Notes: generated by a model not told the origin, from the letters alone. 64,000 nt of DNA from Cyathus striatus (GCA_025738555.1 JAOVFP010000007.1:4960001-5024000), one strand, 5' to 3'. Counted from the first letter of the stretch, positions 22,610 to 36,213 are shown. Translations and numbers: made by a program.

Positions 22610-23640
22610 ATACAGGCTATTCATAAGTACTCATTACTTTATGCTTATTATTATTGTGATAGTATTATGGGTACTCATAAGTACTCATTACTTTATGTTT
22701 TCTATTATTATTGTAATGGTACTGTGGGTAATCATAAGTACTCATTACTTTGTATTTCCTATTGTTATTGTAATGGTATTGTGGGTACTCATAAATACTC
22801 ATTACTTTATGCTTTCTATTATTATTATAATGGTATTATGAGTACTCATAAGCACTCATTACTTTATATTTGCATTTTTATTGTAATGGTACTGTGGGTA
22901 ATCATAAGTACTCATTACTTTGTATTTCCTATTGTTATTGTAATGGTATTGTGGGTACTCATAAATACTCATTACTTTATGCTTTCTATTATTATTATAA
23001 TGGTATTATGAGTACTCATAAGCACTCATTACTTTATATTTCATATTGTTATTGTAATGGTATTGTGGGTACTCATAAATACTCATTACTTTATGCTTTC
23101 TATTATTATTGTAATGGTATTATGGGTACTCATAAGTACTCATTACTTTATGCTTGCTATTATTATTGTAATGGTATTAGGAGTACTCATAAGCACTCAT
23201 TACTTCATATTTCCTATTGTTATTGTAATGGTATTGTGGGTACTCATAAATACTCATTACTTTATATTTCCTATTGTTATTGTAATAGTATTAAGAGTAC
23301 TCATAAGTGCTCATTACTTCATATTTCCTATTGTTATTGTAATGGTATTATGAGTACTCATAAGCACTCATTACTTTATATTTCCTATTTCTATTGTAAT
23401 AGTATTAACAATACTCATAAGTACTCATTACTTTACATTTCCTATTGTTATTGTAATGGTATTGTGGGTACTCATAAGTACTCATTACTTTCTTCTTCCT
23501 ATAATTATAATAATGCTATTATGCTTACTCATAGGTGCTCATTAATTTATATTTCCTGTCATATTGTAATGTTATGTGTACTCATAAGTACTCATTACAT
23601 TTTTGTTTTCTATTATAATTTATTATTGTAATGCTATTAT
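22610..23640. repeat. Left tandem array of the giant element, unit about 58 bp
   Basis: About 17 copies of a unit with ACTCATAAGTACTCATTACTT and TATTATTATTGTAATGG. The long open frames over it are repeat translations in three frames. The same unit occurs in reverse complement at 45045-46530. Confidence 0.95.
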
Positions 23641-23709
23641 GTGTACTTATAAAACTCATTTATCTAATATTGATTCATCATTTACAAAACTATATATTAT
23701 ACAATTTAT

Positions 23710-26700
23710 CTAATCTTCTATCTCATATCTATCAATTGGCTCATATGTATCTGCATCTACTAGATCATCCATATAAATTTCCCCATTTATATCATCATCT
23801 TCTATATCACTATCCTCCATATCTTGGTCTTCCATATCATTATCTTCCATATCTTCATCTACCATGTCTTCACTCATTCCAGACTTTGTACTTTCCAATA
23901 TAGAGTAATCCTTTGATGACAATACTGACAAATCTATATATTCCTTTGTCCAATCTGGATAATAATTATGTTTTTTAAACATGGGCAACCACCATTCCAT
24001 ACAGCTCTGTGCTAGCCTATAACATAATGCAGCTTGTTTTAGTGCATAAGCTGTGACTCCTTGTCTGATGTCAAGCCCAACCTTAAAGTTATACTCTCTA
24101 GTATCAGTTATAGTCCTCCACCAGTCCTCTTTCCATTTATAGTATGCAATAATTCGTTGCATTTCTTCACTCAGAATAAGTAATTCTTCAGCCCATCTGT
24201 CTCTTCTTGCATGTAATTTAGCCCATTCCACTTTAAGGCTTTCATTAACACCATTATCATTATTTCCTGAGGTATTATTAGAAACCATCCATATCCATGA
24301 CATCTCATATCGACCACCACTTGAAGGATCATCTGGATCTTTCCCAGGCCCTCGAATATCCTCTGGTTTAAGCTCAAGTAAATTTTCCTGCCAATTTCCT
24401 TTTGGATCAAGAACAGTAAGTGCTGTACAAGCTGCTCGATACCTGTCTGCACTGTGTTGTGTTTTGTTTTCAAAACACTGATACAAAGATTGCACACAGG
24501 TATTAAATTTATTTCCTGTTCCAGATGTGTTCAGTCTCTTAAACTCTTTTAGAGTTGAAATAATTCTTCTTTGACGTCGAACATCAGCTAATGCATCTTT
24601 TGCCTGTGCAATTCACAATCTTAGTTCTGAATCTGCTACTTTCTTTATTGTAGAAATAGAGCACAGCTCAGTGGAAAGTGATGATGGAAGATATAGTGGA
24701 AGGATCTCAATTTTAATAGTGTTTGTGGTTATATCAGAAGATCCAATCTCATGTAGTGCTTTTATTGCAGGGATTATCACAGTAGCTGCTTCTGGCATAT
24801 AAGATAATTGAACCTCTTGCCATTTTTGAATTCGTGATACTAGAGCATTCTGTTTATCTTGAAGATCAGCTAGGTGTCTTGATGATAAATTCTTTTTCAA
24901 TTTCGAAATTTCAAACTTCAATACACGTCTAAGTAATAAAATGAGATATATATATATAAAGTTAAAATTGTAACCTACTGTTGTTCTTCAAGCTCCAATG
25001 CAAGGAACAAAAATTTAGTTAATGTCATTTTATGTTTTGAAACTATTCCTTTTTCAGATGCAGCACTCTCCTCATGAGTTAGTTCTAGTCGAACATCTTG
25101 CAATGTAGTAGCTAGCAATATATTAGACTTCATTTAAACCAAAATTTGTATACTTACTGCACTCAGGCTCTTCATATGGATTTGGGCCCTTATGATCTAT
25201 ATTCCATGCTAATATTTCTTCTTCCCATTTTTTTGTTAAGGGAGATGAAAAGGTCAAGTTAAATTTATCAAAAATTTCTCTGTGTTTTTCACTCATTAAT
25301 ATTGCTTCATTAAATCTCCTAACAAAATGCAAACCTGAATTGAATTTATTAATTATGTAGTTCAACAACAAATTTAAACACATACGAAATCCAATTGTCT
25401 TTTGAAAATTCCAACTACTCCATTGATCATTTAATACTTCATGTCGAGCTGCTGGTCCCATTTCTCGTGTACTTGGACGAAGAAGATTACTACTTAACCA
25501 TGTTGTCTCAACTTCCTCCCCACAAGTACGACCAGCTCCTGGAAAGTATGCCAAAGCAAAGTTGCTGCGGCATGAACTTCCATGTCCATTTATATGCCAA
25601 GATGGAACTCCAATATCAATCTTTGTATTAGAAGGAATTTGCATTTCCTCAGGAAATTTTTCCATTTGTTTTCTCATGTTCTTTGACCATTGACATCCAA
25701 TGTCATATGTAATCATAATCCATGGAAGTAAAACACCAGTTAGAGCAGAGAATAAAATGTAATCCACATTACAATATCTGTATAAAGTATAGTAGATTAG
25801 TTATTTTTATAATGAAATATTCATACCTTTCTCCTTTTTGCAAGTCACCTGCACCATTTTGGCAGATTAAAGTATGTTGTGAGCAAATTACAAGTGCAGT
25901 CCCAGTCACTGAATGTCCTGGGGCAGAGCATACACCAGCTTGAAGTATTGCATCATGTGCAGAATCACATGTATTAATCTAATAGGTCTATTAGTGTGAT
26001 GTTTGATCATATAAATATTTTAGCACCTCAGGATTTTCTTTATGTGTTGCAAGGTATTTCTGATAACTCTCTTCTTCCACGAAAGGTCCCCAGCCAGGCA
26101 TTAATTCAATATCTTTAATTCCACATTCCTTGCAGTTTAACTTAAAATTAGCATCAACTGCTAGATACATAATATACAGAAATCTAATAGTTCAATGTTG
26201 CTTAGATAGATTCAAGAATTAATAAAAATATACTTACTTTGATAACTCTGAATTTTTCCAATCATTAGGAAGATTCTTATTTGGATGAGGACATGCTGGA
26301 CATTCTACTGTCAATCCTCCATTTTTTGTGCCACTTATTCCTTCTGTAAATTGACCTCAGCCAGCACGTTTGCACATGAATAAAATTCTCCATATTTGTA
26401 CCACATGCCGAAATTCATTGTAGCGGCTCTTTATATTTGAGCATCTTAGTCGGTGTATCTAATATTACTTTCTACTGACCTTTTCATTCTCCAACTTGCA
26501 CTTGTCAGTTTTCAACATAGAGTATGGTACCAGTCATACAGATTTGTTTTGCTTTGAAGTGTGAGCTCATGAAATGTATCAAGGCACTCAAATGTAAAAG
26601 CAGTTTGTGGCCTAACAAAACTTGCTGGAAACCAACCTGCATGCATTAGCTGAGCATATTGTGGGATAGATGTATGCTTGCTGCAGTTACAAAAAAAGGC

Positions 26701-27543
26701 TGAAACATTATGAATCCCAGTATTATCCACAATAACTAAATTTGTGGGAGTGTCAACTGGATCTGAGCACAATGCTCCCCCATGTCCAAGATGCACATGA
26801 AGTCCAAGATTCTTCAGAGTTTCCCTTTCAAAATAGAACTCATTCCAGTACTTTGCAATGCCAAATATTAATATGCAGAGGCAATTGTGCATGCACTGCT
26901 ATAAGACATTTTTTGCACTGGAGTAAACCACCATTAAAGCAATCTTTACACTTGTAACAACCAATTTCATTCTTGCAAGCTGAACATTTTTCCTCATCTG
27001 AATAGTCTCCTTTTCCATCATGGTGAAGAAGTTCATTAAGGAATTCATCCTGATATTGTAATCACTCTTTCATTTTTGCCTAGATAGTTAATCAGATGTG
27101 TACATTATAAAATACAATAGACTAACTGATGATGTTTGGTCACGTTGCCTCTTAGATTTCAATGGTGGATCATTCTGAACTGCCTGTTCATTGGCAATTA
27201 ATTCAATACTACTTTCACAGAGTTCAACTTCCTGAGAAACCAAGTCATTGCAGGTAATTATATCATTTTGTTTGCTATGGTCAATGTCACGATGCCACTG
27301 TGACTCCTTCACCACTTTCTGCCTTCCTTCCTTGTCAATAATTTTAAGTGATGTAATTCGTGATGTATTATGCAAGCTAGAACTTTGAGGCTGAGATCCT
27401 AACTGTTGGAATTTTTCCTTATCTTTTTCACTTGTAGCCACTTGAGTTCTCACTGCAGGCCGAGACTGGACTGAGTGCTTAGACTGTTTCTGAGTAGCCA
27501 CTGGTGCTTCTGCTGTAGGAGATACATCACGTTTTTGAGGCAT
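23710..27543 (-). pseudogene. KDZ transposase with CxC2 cysteine cluster
   Basis: Starts at 27543 (MPQKRDVSPTAEAP) with several short introns. Exon 2 has a zinc ribbon (CSACKNEIGCYKCKDCF...CKKC, 27000-26905). The CxC2 domain follows (LGLHVHLGHGGALC, VDNTGIHNV, YAQLMHAGWFPASF, LTLQSKTNLYDWYHTLC). The KDZ core is at 25123-25850: MITYDIGCQWSKNMRK, WHINGHGSSCRSNFALAYF, GAGRTCGEEVETTW and TREMGPAARHEVLNDQ. The C-terminus is coiled-coil-like, ending in a highly acidic tail (EDMEDNDMEDQDMED). Damage: TGA at 27062-27064, 26512-26514, 26357-26359 and 24613-24615 (minus strand), plus one frameshift near 26850. KDZ proteins are DDE-type transposases expanded in mushrooms. As the only KDZ gene in the giant element, it probably moved this family. 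Confidence 0.8.
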
Positions 27544-27621
27544 GAGTGTGAGAGATCTGGGGTGGGGAGAGCAGTGTGCTGCTGTGTCATGTAGGACATT
27601 TGTACATGGACCCAATACCAC

Positions 27622-28830
27622 ATGTTAACAGATCAGTGAACTTCCAAAAATAAATCGACACTTTGAATGGTCAATCTGCATGAAATATCAGATTATCAGA
27701 CTGGATCACCTGCGATTTTACATTAAACAGTGCGATTCAGCCCATGATGTATTCATAAAAGGAACTAGCTTGACACATGACATGCGACATTTATTTAGAA
27801 CTAGATTAGCCCAGCACATGGCAAACTTGAGGCAATGCCGCAAAGTCACCGAGTAACATCAATGTCAGTTTTAGCAGCCATTGTTATGCCTTCCTTCCTT
27901 AGGTTAGTGCTACAATGAGTCCTGATAAGAAACCAGTGAAAGCAAAGCAAACATGTGGCTGAATCAGGTAAACATAAATGATGAGTAGTACTAGACTATA
28001 GTAAGGATAGGTGTCTAGTCCCATACTTCCCAATCGCCCACATCCTCCAAGGTAATCAACTATGTTCCTGTCTATGTGCCCACCTCACTCCATTCCCCTA
28101 CCCTCAGGCTCTTCGATCTCCATCATTCGTAGCCCCTTGTCCTTCTCCAATGTAGTTCCCAATAGCACTACTGCTTTATTGTCCCCATACCGAGTTGACG
28201 TGTTTATTACCAACGGGACAGGTGTTGAGGTGTCGGTATCACCATCATCTTGACGCAGCATTGTGCTTGCCAGCGGAACTAGGTGTCACATCCAAGTATG
28301 CTGTGTCGATGCCATTATCACCAATGGGACAGGTGTTGAGGAAGGGGGGAGGAGGAAGGAGCATGATGAAGCATCGAGGTCTTGACAATGTGTTTTCCAG
28401 CGGAACTTGGTGTCATCATCGTGACAAATGGGAGGAGAGGGGGAGAGGTGTCCAGATAATGCTAACACCGTTGTATATGAGGTGTAATGAGATTGCGTAG
28501 TCGGGAGTGAGAAGAGATGTCGGTGGTTAGTATTGCTGTTATCACAGTCTTGATGCAAAGGAGGCAGGCAGGGAGGTGGGAGGAGGGGATTCTAGAAGAC
28601 TGAATAATGCTGGTGGCCAGTTTCTATGAGGTATGATGACACTGAGATCGTGAGGTAGGAGGGAATGTCAAGACAAGCAGGGGGAGGCTTACATGGTATC
28701 AATGCTGCATGCATGCATTGAGCACATGGCAACAATGACCTGCTATAACAAGGTTCTGTTACAGTTCTTATGTACCTAACGCTGCTGTACCCCTTTAAAT
28801 ATAAATGTTAGTGTATATGTTAACATATAG
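27622..28830. other. Gene-free stretch with short direct repeats
   Basis: No supported gene. A phrase AATGGGACAGGTGTTGAGG is repeated with changes (near 28212 and 28324), as is CCAGCGGAACT (near 28272 and 28396), suggesting an old duplicated segment of about 110 bp. Confidence 0.5.
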
Positions 28831-28990
28831 CTACTCACTGGTGCCGGCACCTCCAGTGAAAAGTCTGTCAAGGCGAATCGAGGTGGATCAAGTTGGGATC
28901 GAGCCGAATCAAGCAAAGCACACAGCGCTGGCAGAATTTACAAATATGGACCCTAGCTCGATTTAATCAAGTGGAATCAAGTAGCAATTA
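28831..28990. repeat. CCAGTGAAAAGTC end with GAATCRAG subterminal repeats (left)
   Basis: CCAGTGAAAAGTC at 28853 is followed by repeated GAATCGAG, GGATCAAG and GAATCAAG words. The inverted counterpart ends at 36425. The flank TACTCAC lies just left (28832-28838) and just right of the counterpart (36431-36437). Confidence 0.55.
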
Positions 28991-29599
28991 ATATTATAAA
29001 TACAGTTGGGAATGTACGAGTGGAATTGAGATGAAACGCTGAATGGAGCACTGATCAAGCACATTGGGCCTGCCCCCTGCTACTCCTGCCGCTACCCCCT
29101 CTCCTTACCCTACCCTCCCCCTTTGCTACCCTCCCCTCCTACACTACCCTCCCCCCTCAACCAGCTCCCACAGCTAATATCACTCCCCTCAATCACTCTA
29201 GTAGCCCCTTCTACAACTCCACCCTAGCTTGGCCCTCGTTTCCTCAGATGTATCTCTATGAATAATGAATAAGTGAAATACTAATGAAGATATTTGGAAA
29301 TATACACTTCACAACTTTGCTGATAGCCCCCCCAAGTAAAACGAAAGTTGGCTTCAGTTCTGCATGGAACAGCAGTGAGGCTTGATGTGATCGAAAAGAG
29401 TCAGCGAATGGTAGTAATGGTGCTAGAGTGCTGCATAGCTGGCGATTTCACGATCGTGCGAATGCTGTAATGGCGTGACTATCAATATATAATTAGAAAA
29501 CACGTGGGAGATGTTTTTAAGGGAAATACACTAAACTAAATAAGTATATAATAAAGTAGATGAAAGTAGATTATGTAATCATCCCAATGGCCTGCAATT

Positions 29600-29715
29600 G
29601 AATGCGCGGCTTTGATTAGTCAGCATTTGAAAAGCACGCTCTGGGAACGCGCGGCTTTGATTAGTCAACATAAAAAGCGCTCGGAGTTAATCGGTAATAA
29701 GCGTTCACAAGCCAT
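29600..29715 (+). promoter_or_regulatory. CpG-rich block with duplicated CGCGGCTTTGATTAGTCA
   Basis: CGCGGCTTTGATTAGTCA occurs at about 29607 and 29650 in a short CpG-rich island surrounded by CpG-poor sequence, about 0.8 kb upstream of the Rep/helicase gene. The two copies look like duplicated binding sites. Promoter function is an inference. 28990-29600 has no gene. Confidence 0.35.
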
Positions 29716-30449
29716 GCTTTAGCCGCATTGAAACATGCAGGCAGTATTTCAGCTCAGTTCTTTCTCTTCCTTCACTCCCACTTTGACACACCCCACCCTC
29801 ATCATACAGTAAGTCATTTAGTGCGATAAATTCGTTAAAAATCCTTATATTTCTATTTTTTAAACAGCTGGAACTGTTCTTATTATCATCACCCTGTTTT
29901 GTCTGGAAACTTTGGTAATTCCAAAGTTTTTACATAGCTCCCTTTTACAGGATCTTCTCTAAATTGAGATTGAACCTTTTGGTTCTCTTGAATTATTTGT
30001 TTTTGTTGTCTGGACTTTTCTGATAGTAAAAATAAATTCAGTTTGTGTATAAAGAAAGTGTATATCTGCTGCAGCCGTCTTAGGCATTACAGTATTAAGA
30101 GAATTAGTAGACCAAGGTGAAGTACAGTGAAGTCCTACTTCCCTGGCCTCCCTTTACGGGTGTTTGCCAGTTGCTATACAGCTCTACTTAGTAGAGTTGG
30201 GACTGCTCTCTGTGCACAGTGTGTAGGGAGATTGGTGTAGTGTGTGTTACTACCCCTTCCTATTGGAAGTAGCTCCACTATCAACTACTGCTGTTCACAC
30301 CGATTTCACTATTTCTTGATAATATTGGGATAGCTCAGCTAGATCAGAGTGAACTCTTTTCTGTTTACATAGCACTACATTAATTATGTATGTAAAACTG
30401 TGTATGTGTATTTGAACTTACTAACATATGTAAAAGGTCCACACCTCCA

Positions 30450-33400
30450 GCAACACCTGAACATGCATGTGCTCATGTGCGTCAAGCTGAGCGTGATGCA
30501 CGTACATTGGACAGTCCTGAAAATAGGCACATACCTGAGCCTTCTGTTTCACCTGCCATTCCTCAATACAGGCATCTTCCTGCAGATATTGCTGCAATGC
30601 ATGCCAGACTTCTCCTTATTCCTGAGCCTATTGGCAGAGGGAGAGGTAGGGGGAGAGGCAGAGGCAGAGGCCAAAACAACATTCCTCCTGATCCTGTTGG
30701 ACCCGTTGGTAGAGGCCAAGAAAGAGGTCAAGGTCAAGGGTGAGGAAGAGGAAGAGGAAGAGGTCAGAACAACAATAATCCTGAACCTACCCTCAGAGGT
30801 AGGGGAAGAGGGAGAGGAAGAGGAAGAGGAAGAGGAAGAGGAAGAGGAAGAGGAAGAGGAAGAGGAAGAGGAAGAGGAAGAGGAAGAGGAAGAGGAGAAG
30901 GTGTCATACAATGGGTTAATCCTGTTATAAATCCAAATGTGAATGATAATCCCATAAGTTTAATTAATACATATATTCATCAATAATAGATTTAATATAT
31001 ATTTCAGGCTCCATTACAATTTCATCATTGGAATCCTCCAGGTGTTGATCCAGCAGCTCCTATACCTGCTGCACAACCTGATATTGTTCAGGTGCATATA
31101 TCATTAATACTTTACATTTTAAAATTCTAACATTTATTGCTTTATAGAATATTCGATGGGCAGTCCCCATTCTTGCTGATCCAGTTCTATTGCCTATGTA
31201 TGATCTTCCCATACCTCCCAGGTGAATTCGGATACCATTAGCCAGAAGGCCTTATAATCCTAATTGGCCAAAGTTTACCATTGGAAAATTGGAGATAATT
31301 TGTCCTGATTGTGGAGCTTTACATTGGGAAAAGGAACGATTAGCTAAATCATCAAAATTACACCCTAAGTTTGGCATGTGCTGCTTTTCAGGAAAAATTA
31401 AATTGCCACGATGGGAGCCTGCCCCTCCTGAACTACAGAATTATTTGCATGGAAATAATACCAACTCAAGAAACTTCCATAAACTGATCAGACAATATAA
31501 TAGTGCTTTAGCTATGACATCAATGGCAGCAGGTGATATTGATCGAAGTGTAATGGGTCATGGTGGTCCATATACCTTCAGAATTCAGGGAAGAGTTTAT
31601 CATTTTTCTGGATCTCTCTACCCTGAACAGGGTCAGAATAGAAGATATGCCCAGCTATATATCCATGATGGATCAGAAACTGAACAGGAAACTGCACAAA
31701 GGCAAATAGATGCTCATTCTGCAAATGGAGAATGTCTTCATCATGTTATGCTAGCATTACAGCACATGTTAATGTGTGATCATCCTGGCGTTCAATTATA
31801 CCAGCAAGCCAGAGATCATACTCAACATATGGGACCTAATGAAAACTGTTTGATTACTCTTATAGCTAATCCTCAAACTGATCAACGTTGATATAATAAT
31901 CCAACTGTTAATGAGATTGCTGCTATACTACCTGGAGATGGTGATCAACTGGAAAACTCAAGAAGCATTATTTTGCATCTACATGGAGGAACACTAATGC
32001 AAATTAGTGAAGTTAATCCACTTTACTGGACACTGCATTACCCACTATTGCTGACAACTGGACAACTGCTTTGGCATCCAGAAATTAAATATGCAAACAA
32101 TCAGGAGGTGGATGATGTAGAGTTTATGGATGCTCTAAACCCTGAGCAGGAAAATAATATTCGTCCTGAAAAACAGAAACATGTTTCTCAAGCTGAATAT
32201 TTTTGCTATTATTTACACCCAAGAGTAGGGGAACAACTTCATTTATTCTTCTCAAGAAAATTATTTCATGAATTTATTGTTGATGTATGGGCATGCTGTG
32301 AGCAATGTCGCTTAAATTGGATCACATTTAATCAAAGGACAATCCGTGCAGAATCATACCAGACCTTAGTCAATGCTGTTACAGCTAATGAAAATGTTCA
32401 GGGTGGTGACATTGGCCAGAGAATTATTCTTCCCTCTTCCTTTACAGGTGGTGCAAGGTATATGATACAGAACTGTCAAGATGCATTGGCTATCAATCGT
32501 TATTATCATGGAGCTGATCTCTTTATCACTGTTACTATGAATCCAAGTCATCCAGATGTTAAAGATGCTTTGGAAGCAGCAGGCTCAGGACTAACACCCA
32601 ATGACCGTCCTGATATTGTAGTCTGTATATTCCGTCAAATGCAAGCTGATCTCATCCACCGCATATATAAAGAAGGAATTCTGGGTCGTGCAGTTGCATA
32701 TGTCTATACTATTGAATTTCAAAAGCGTGGATTGCCACACATGCATATGATTGTCTTTCTGGCTCCTGATGCAAAGTTACGAACTGCTGAGGATGTTGAT
32801 AGTATGCTCAATGCTGAAATTCCTGATCCAGACACACATCCAGAACTTCATGATTTGGTTATGAAATTTATGATTCATGAACCATGTGGTCCCAATAATC
32901 CAAATGCCAGATGCATGAAAGATGGACGGTGTTCAAAAGGATTTCCAAAACCATTATGAGAACAAACTGTTATTAATGAAGATTCTTTTGCAAAGCTTAG
33001 AAGAAGGCCAGGAAGAAAATACAAGCTTCCAAATGGCACAGAAGTTGATAACCGTTGGGTGGTTCCTCACAACTTATTTCTACTATGGTTTTATTATTGT
33101 CATATCAATATTGAATGCATTTCTTCTATTAAAGCAATCAAATATATCTACAAGTACATTTACAAGGGACATGATCGCACCACCATGAAATTTGGTACAG
33201 CTCAGGATGAGCCCAAATTATACTTGGATGCTTGCTATGTATCAGCTCCTGAGGCTGTCTGGCGTTTATACTTTTTTCGACTACATGATGAAGTTCCTAA
33301 TGTCATTTGACTTGCAATACACCTTCCTAATCAACAGACTGTTACCTTTGATCAAACAGCTGCAGATTTACAGAAAGTTGTTCAACAAGCTTCAGAATGA

Positions 33401-35491
33401 GATACTACACTCACAGCATACTTTCAAGCCAATGTAGACCATCCTGAGGCATGCACTTTATTATATCAGGATATGCCAAACAAGTTTGTGTGGAATGCAA
33501 CTCAACATAAATGGACACCACGCCAGAAAGGTTTTGCTATTGGGTGCATATACTATATTCACCCTACTGCTGGAGAGAGATTTTATTTGTGTACACTGTT
33601 GACTACAGTGAAAGGAGCTACTTCTTTTGAAGATTTAAGAACTGTAGATGGTGTTCTTTGTCCAAATTTTCGAGCTGCATGTTTAGCAAGAGGTCTTCTG
33701 GAAGATGATAATGAGTGGCGAGAGTGTCTACATAATGCAGCTCATATAAAAACTGGCAGTCAACTGCGAGATTTATTTGTTGCTATTCTACATGACTGTA
33801 GTCCATCTAAGCCATCTGAACTATGGACTGAGTTCTGTGACAATATCTGTGATGACCTCAGACACAGTATTCAAAATCGCTATCCAAACAGAGATCTCAC
33901 TGATGAGAATATTCATGACTATGGACTCTATAAGATTGAAAAAATATTAAGACGCTCAGGAAAATCACTTTCTGACTGGGAAGAAATGCCACTTCCACAG
34001 GATAATTGGGAGCACATGGAAGAAAATCGTCTTATTGGTGATTATCAGTACAATCGTGCTGAACAGACACATTTAGCAGAACAAAGAATACCAACTCTGA
34101 ACATGGATCAACATGCAGCCTTTGACAGAATTGTAGAGGCAGTTCTCAACCGAACTGGAGAAATATTTTTTCTACATGGACCAGGAGGTACTGGAAAGAC
34201 CTATGTGTATAACACACTATGCTATTTCCTCTGAGGAAGGGATAAAATAGTAATTGTAGTGGCATCATCAGGAATTGCAGCATTGCTTATTGTGGGAGGA
34301 CAAACAGCACATTCAGTATTCAAGATACCTCTGGAAATTGATGAGACTTCTACATGCAGAATTCCACAACAGTCAGAGCTTGCAGAACTTATTATTGAAG
34401 CTGATATGGTAATTTGGGATGAAGCTCCCATGATGCACCGCCATATTCATGAGGCAGTTGATCAAACTTTCAAAGATTTGAGAAAGAATAACAACCCTTT
34501 TGGAGGATTGACTGTAGTTTTTGGAGGAGACTTTCAGCAAATTCTTCCAGTTATTGATAAAGGTTCCAGACCTCAAATTGTTGGTGCATGTCTTAGATGG
34601 TCACGACTATGGGACCACATTGAAGTTCTTCATTTACACCAAAATATGCGACTTGATGTTGCCAATGAAGAGGAGCAAATCTTTGCTCAATGGCAGCTGG
34701 ATGTTGGTCATGGTCGAAATGGTCAAGTTGATGAGATTACTCTTCCAAACAGCTTCAAATGTCCAGATAATACAGTGAATTCATTGATCAATTTTATCTA
34801 TCCAAATATTGATAGTCAAGAGCCAAAGCCAGATGAATACTTCTCAGATCGCACTATTCTCTCAAGTCGTAATGAAGATGTTGATGCCCTTAACAAAAAA
34901 TTACTGGAGCAATTTCCTGGGGAAACTCAGACCTTTTACTGTGCTGATAAAATTGATGATAATAATCCAGAAGCTCATGGAGGTGAACTTCTTTATCCAG
35001 TTGAATATTTAAATGCAATCAATTGCTCTGGACTACCACTGGCACATTTAGAGCTGAAATTGGGATGTCCTGTAATGACACTTCGGAATCTTAATCCTTC
35101 TCAAGGAGTTTGCAATGGAAGTAGAGGAATTATCACACACATGACATCAAGAGTAATAGAAATAAGGTTATTGACTGGGGATAAAAAGGGGACAACTGTG
35201 TTTGTTCCATGTATGAAGTTGTCTCCAACTGAATCACAGGTGCCATTCAAGTTTACACGACATCAGTTTCCACTTCGATTATGCTTTGCAATGACAATCA
35301 ACAAATCTCAGGGACAATCTGTCAAATATGTTGGACTGGATTTTAGAACTTCAGTTTTTACTCATGAGCAATTTTATGTTGCAGTTTCTAGGGTAACATC
35401 AGTAAGAAATATCAAAGTAATTTGGAATGAAAATAGTGATAGAGCAGTTACTTCAAATATAGTGTATCCAGAAGTATTATCACGAACCTAA
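30450..35491 (+). pseudogene. Helitron-type replicase/helicase (Rep-PIF1 fusion)
   Basis: A first visible exon (PEHACAHVRQAERDARTLDSP) leads into a Gly-Arg repeat. After two short introns a frame runs from about 31150 to 35491: a Cys motif ICPDCGALHW, the Helitron-like N domain, an HUH motif in KRGLPHMHMIVFL (near 32730), and the Rep tyrosine region IKYIYKYIYKGHD. A PIF1-type helicase follows with Walker A GPGGTGKT (34178-34201), IWDEAPMMHR (Walker B) and INKSQGQSVKYVGLDF near the end. The normal role is rolling-circle transposition. The frame never shifts over 4.3 kb but contains TGA at 31223, 31889, 32957, 33308, 33398 and 34232 (and at 30741 in the first exon), each plausibly a former CGA Arg codon. 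Confidence 0.85.
30740..30905 (+). repeat. GGAAGA microsatellite coding for Gly-Arg repeats
   Basis: About 25 copies of GGAAGA. In the replicase frame it reads GRGRGR, continuing the imperfect Gly-Arg stretch upstream (GRGRGRGRGRGQNN). RG tracts of this kind bind nucleic acid. A poly-Glu reading in another frame is an artefact. Confidence 0.8.
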
Positions 35492-35553
35492 ATATATTTA
35501 ATAACAGCGCATAATTTGAAGTAGAATAAACTGGGATGAAGAAGTGGGGGGTC

Positions 35554-35625
35554 TGGGGGGCTGCGCCCCCCAGCAAGCCGTCGCCCGTGTGGAGTGGAGG
35601 GGGGGGCTGACAGGCCCCCATAGCG
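35554..35625 (+). terminator. GC-rich hairpins downstream of the replicase, possible Helitron 3' structure
   Basis: TGGGGGGC (35554-35561) pairs with GCCCCCCA (35565-35572) around a TGC loop. A second G-run/C-run pair follows at about 35601-35623. Helitrons end with a short GC hairpin near CTRR. I see no clean CTRR terminus just after it, so the exact end is open. Confidence 0.35.
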
Positions 35626-35966
35626 AAGCACAGGTGTAAGGCTTGTCTGGTACATTATATCATTAATATGGGACTAAAGAGATATTCAGAGGACATACCT
35701 ATACTCTAAAATCACCATTCCCAGCCTTTAGATTGCCTACCACACGCAGATTAAATATGGCAGCCAGCTATATGCGCTACCTTCAGCTTCAAGATAGACC
35801 TAGAGTGATAGGGAAAGTCAGAATGTGGCATTTAAAGCTTAGTGGCAAGAAAATGTGAGATAAAGGGGGGGAGAGAGGAAAGGAAGAAAGGGGAGGGGAG
35901 GGGATCGGAAGAAGTATGGGGAGGGAAAGAAGCTGGGGTGGGAGGAAGGAAGCTGGGGGAAGGAAG

Positions 35967-36213
35967 TGGAAGGAGGCAGAGAAGCGAACTGCACACAGAC
36001 CTTTGACACGACGTCACGATCTGATCAAGAGCCTGAGTTTGAAATTGAAGAACTTCAGCTTGAAGCAGTTAGTGTTGCATTAGTCAATTGTGGAAGGAGG
36101 CAGAGAAGTCAACTGCGCACAGACCTTTGACGTGATGTCACGATCTGATCAAGAGCCTGAGTTTGAAATTGAAGAACTTCAGCTTGAAGCAGTTAGTGTT
36201 GTGTTAGTCGATT
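35967..36213. repeat. Two-copy tandem repeat, unit about 123 bp
   Basis: The segment beginning TGGAAGGAGGCAGAGAAG is present twice in a row with about ten differences, several of them CpG/TpG pairs such as CACGACGTCACG against CGTGATGTCACG. Confidence 0.85.

Noticed and set aside
22584..23631. Long overlapping open frames of 85-253 residues
   Set aside because: They are translations of a 58 bp tandem array in all three frames; composition and periodicity are those of the repeat.
30549..30911. Poly-Ser and poly-Glu open frames
   Set aside because: Other-frame readings of the GGAAGA microsatellite; the replicase frame reads Gly-Arg.
31223..34234. TGA recoded as Arg in this organism
   Set aside because: CGA-to-TGA decay explains the pattern, frameshifts are present in other elements, and gag uses no internal TGA.
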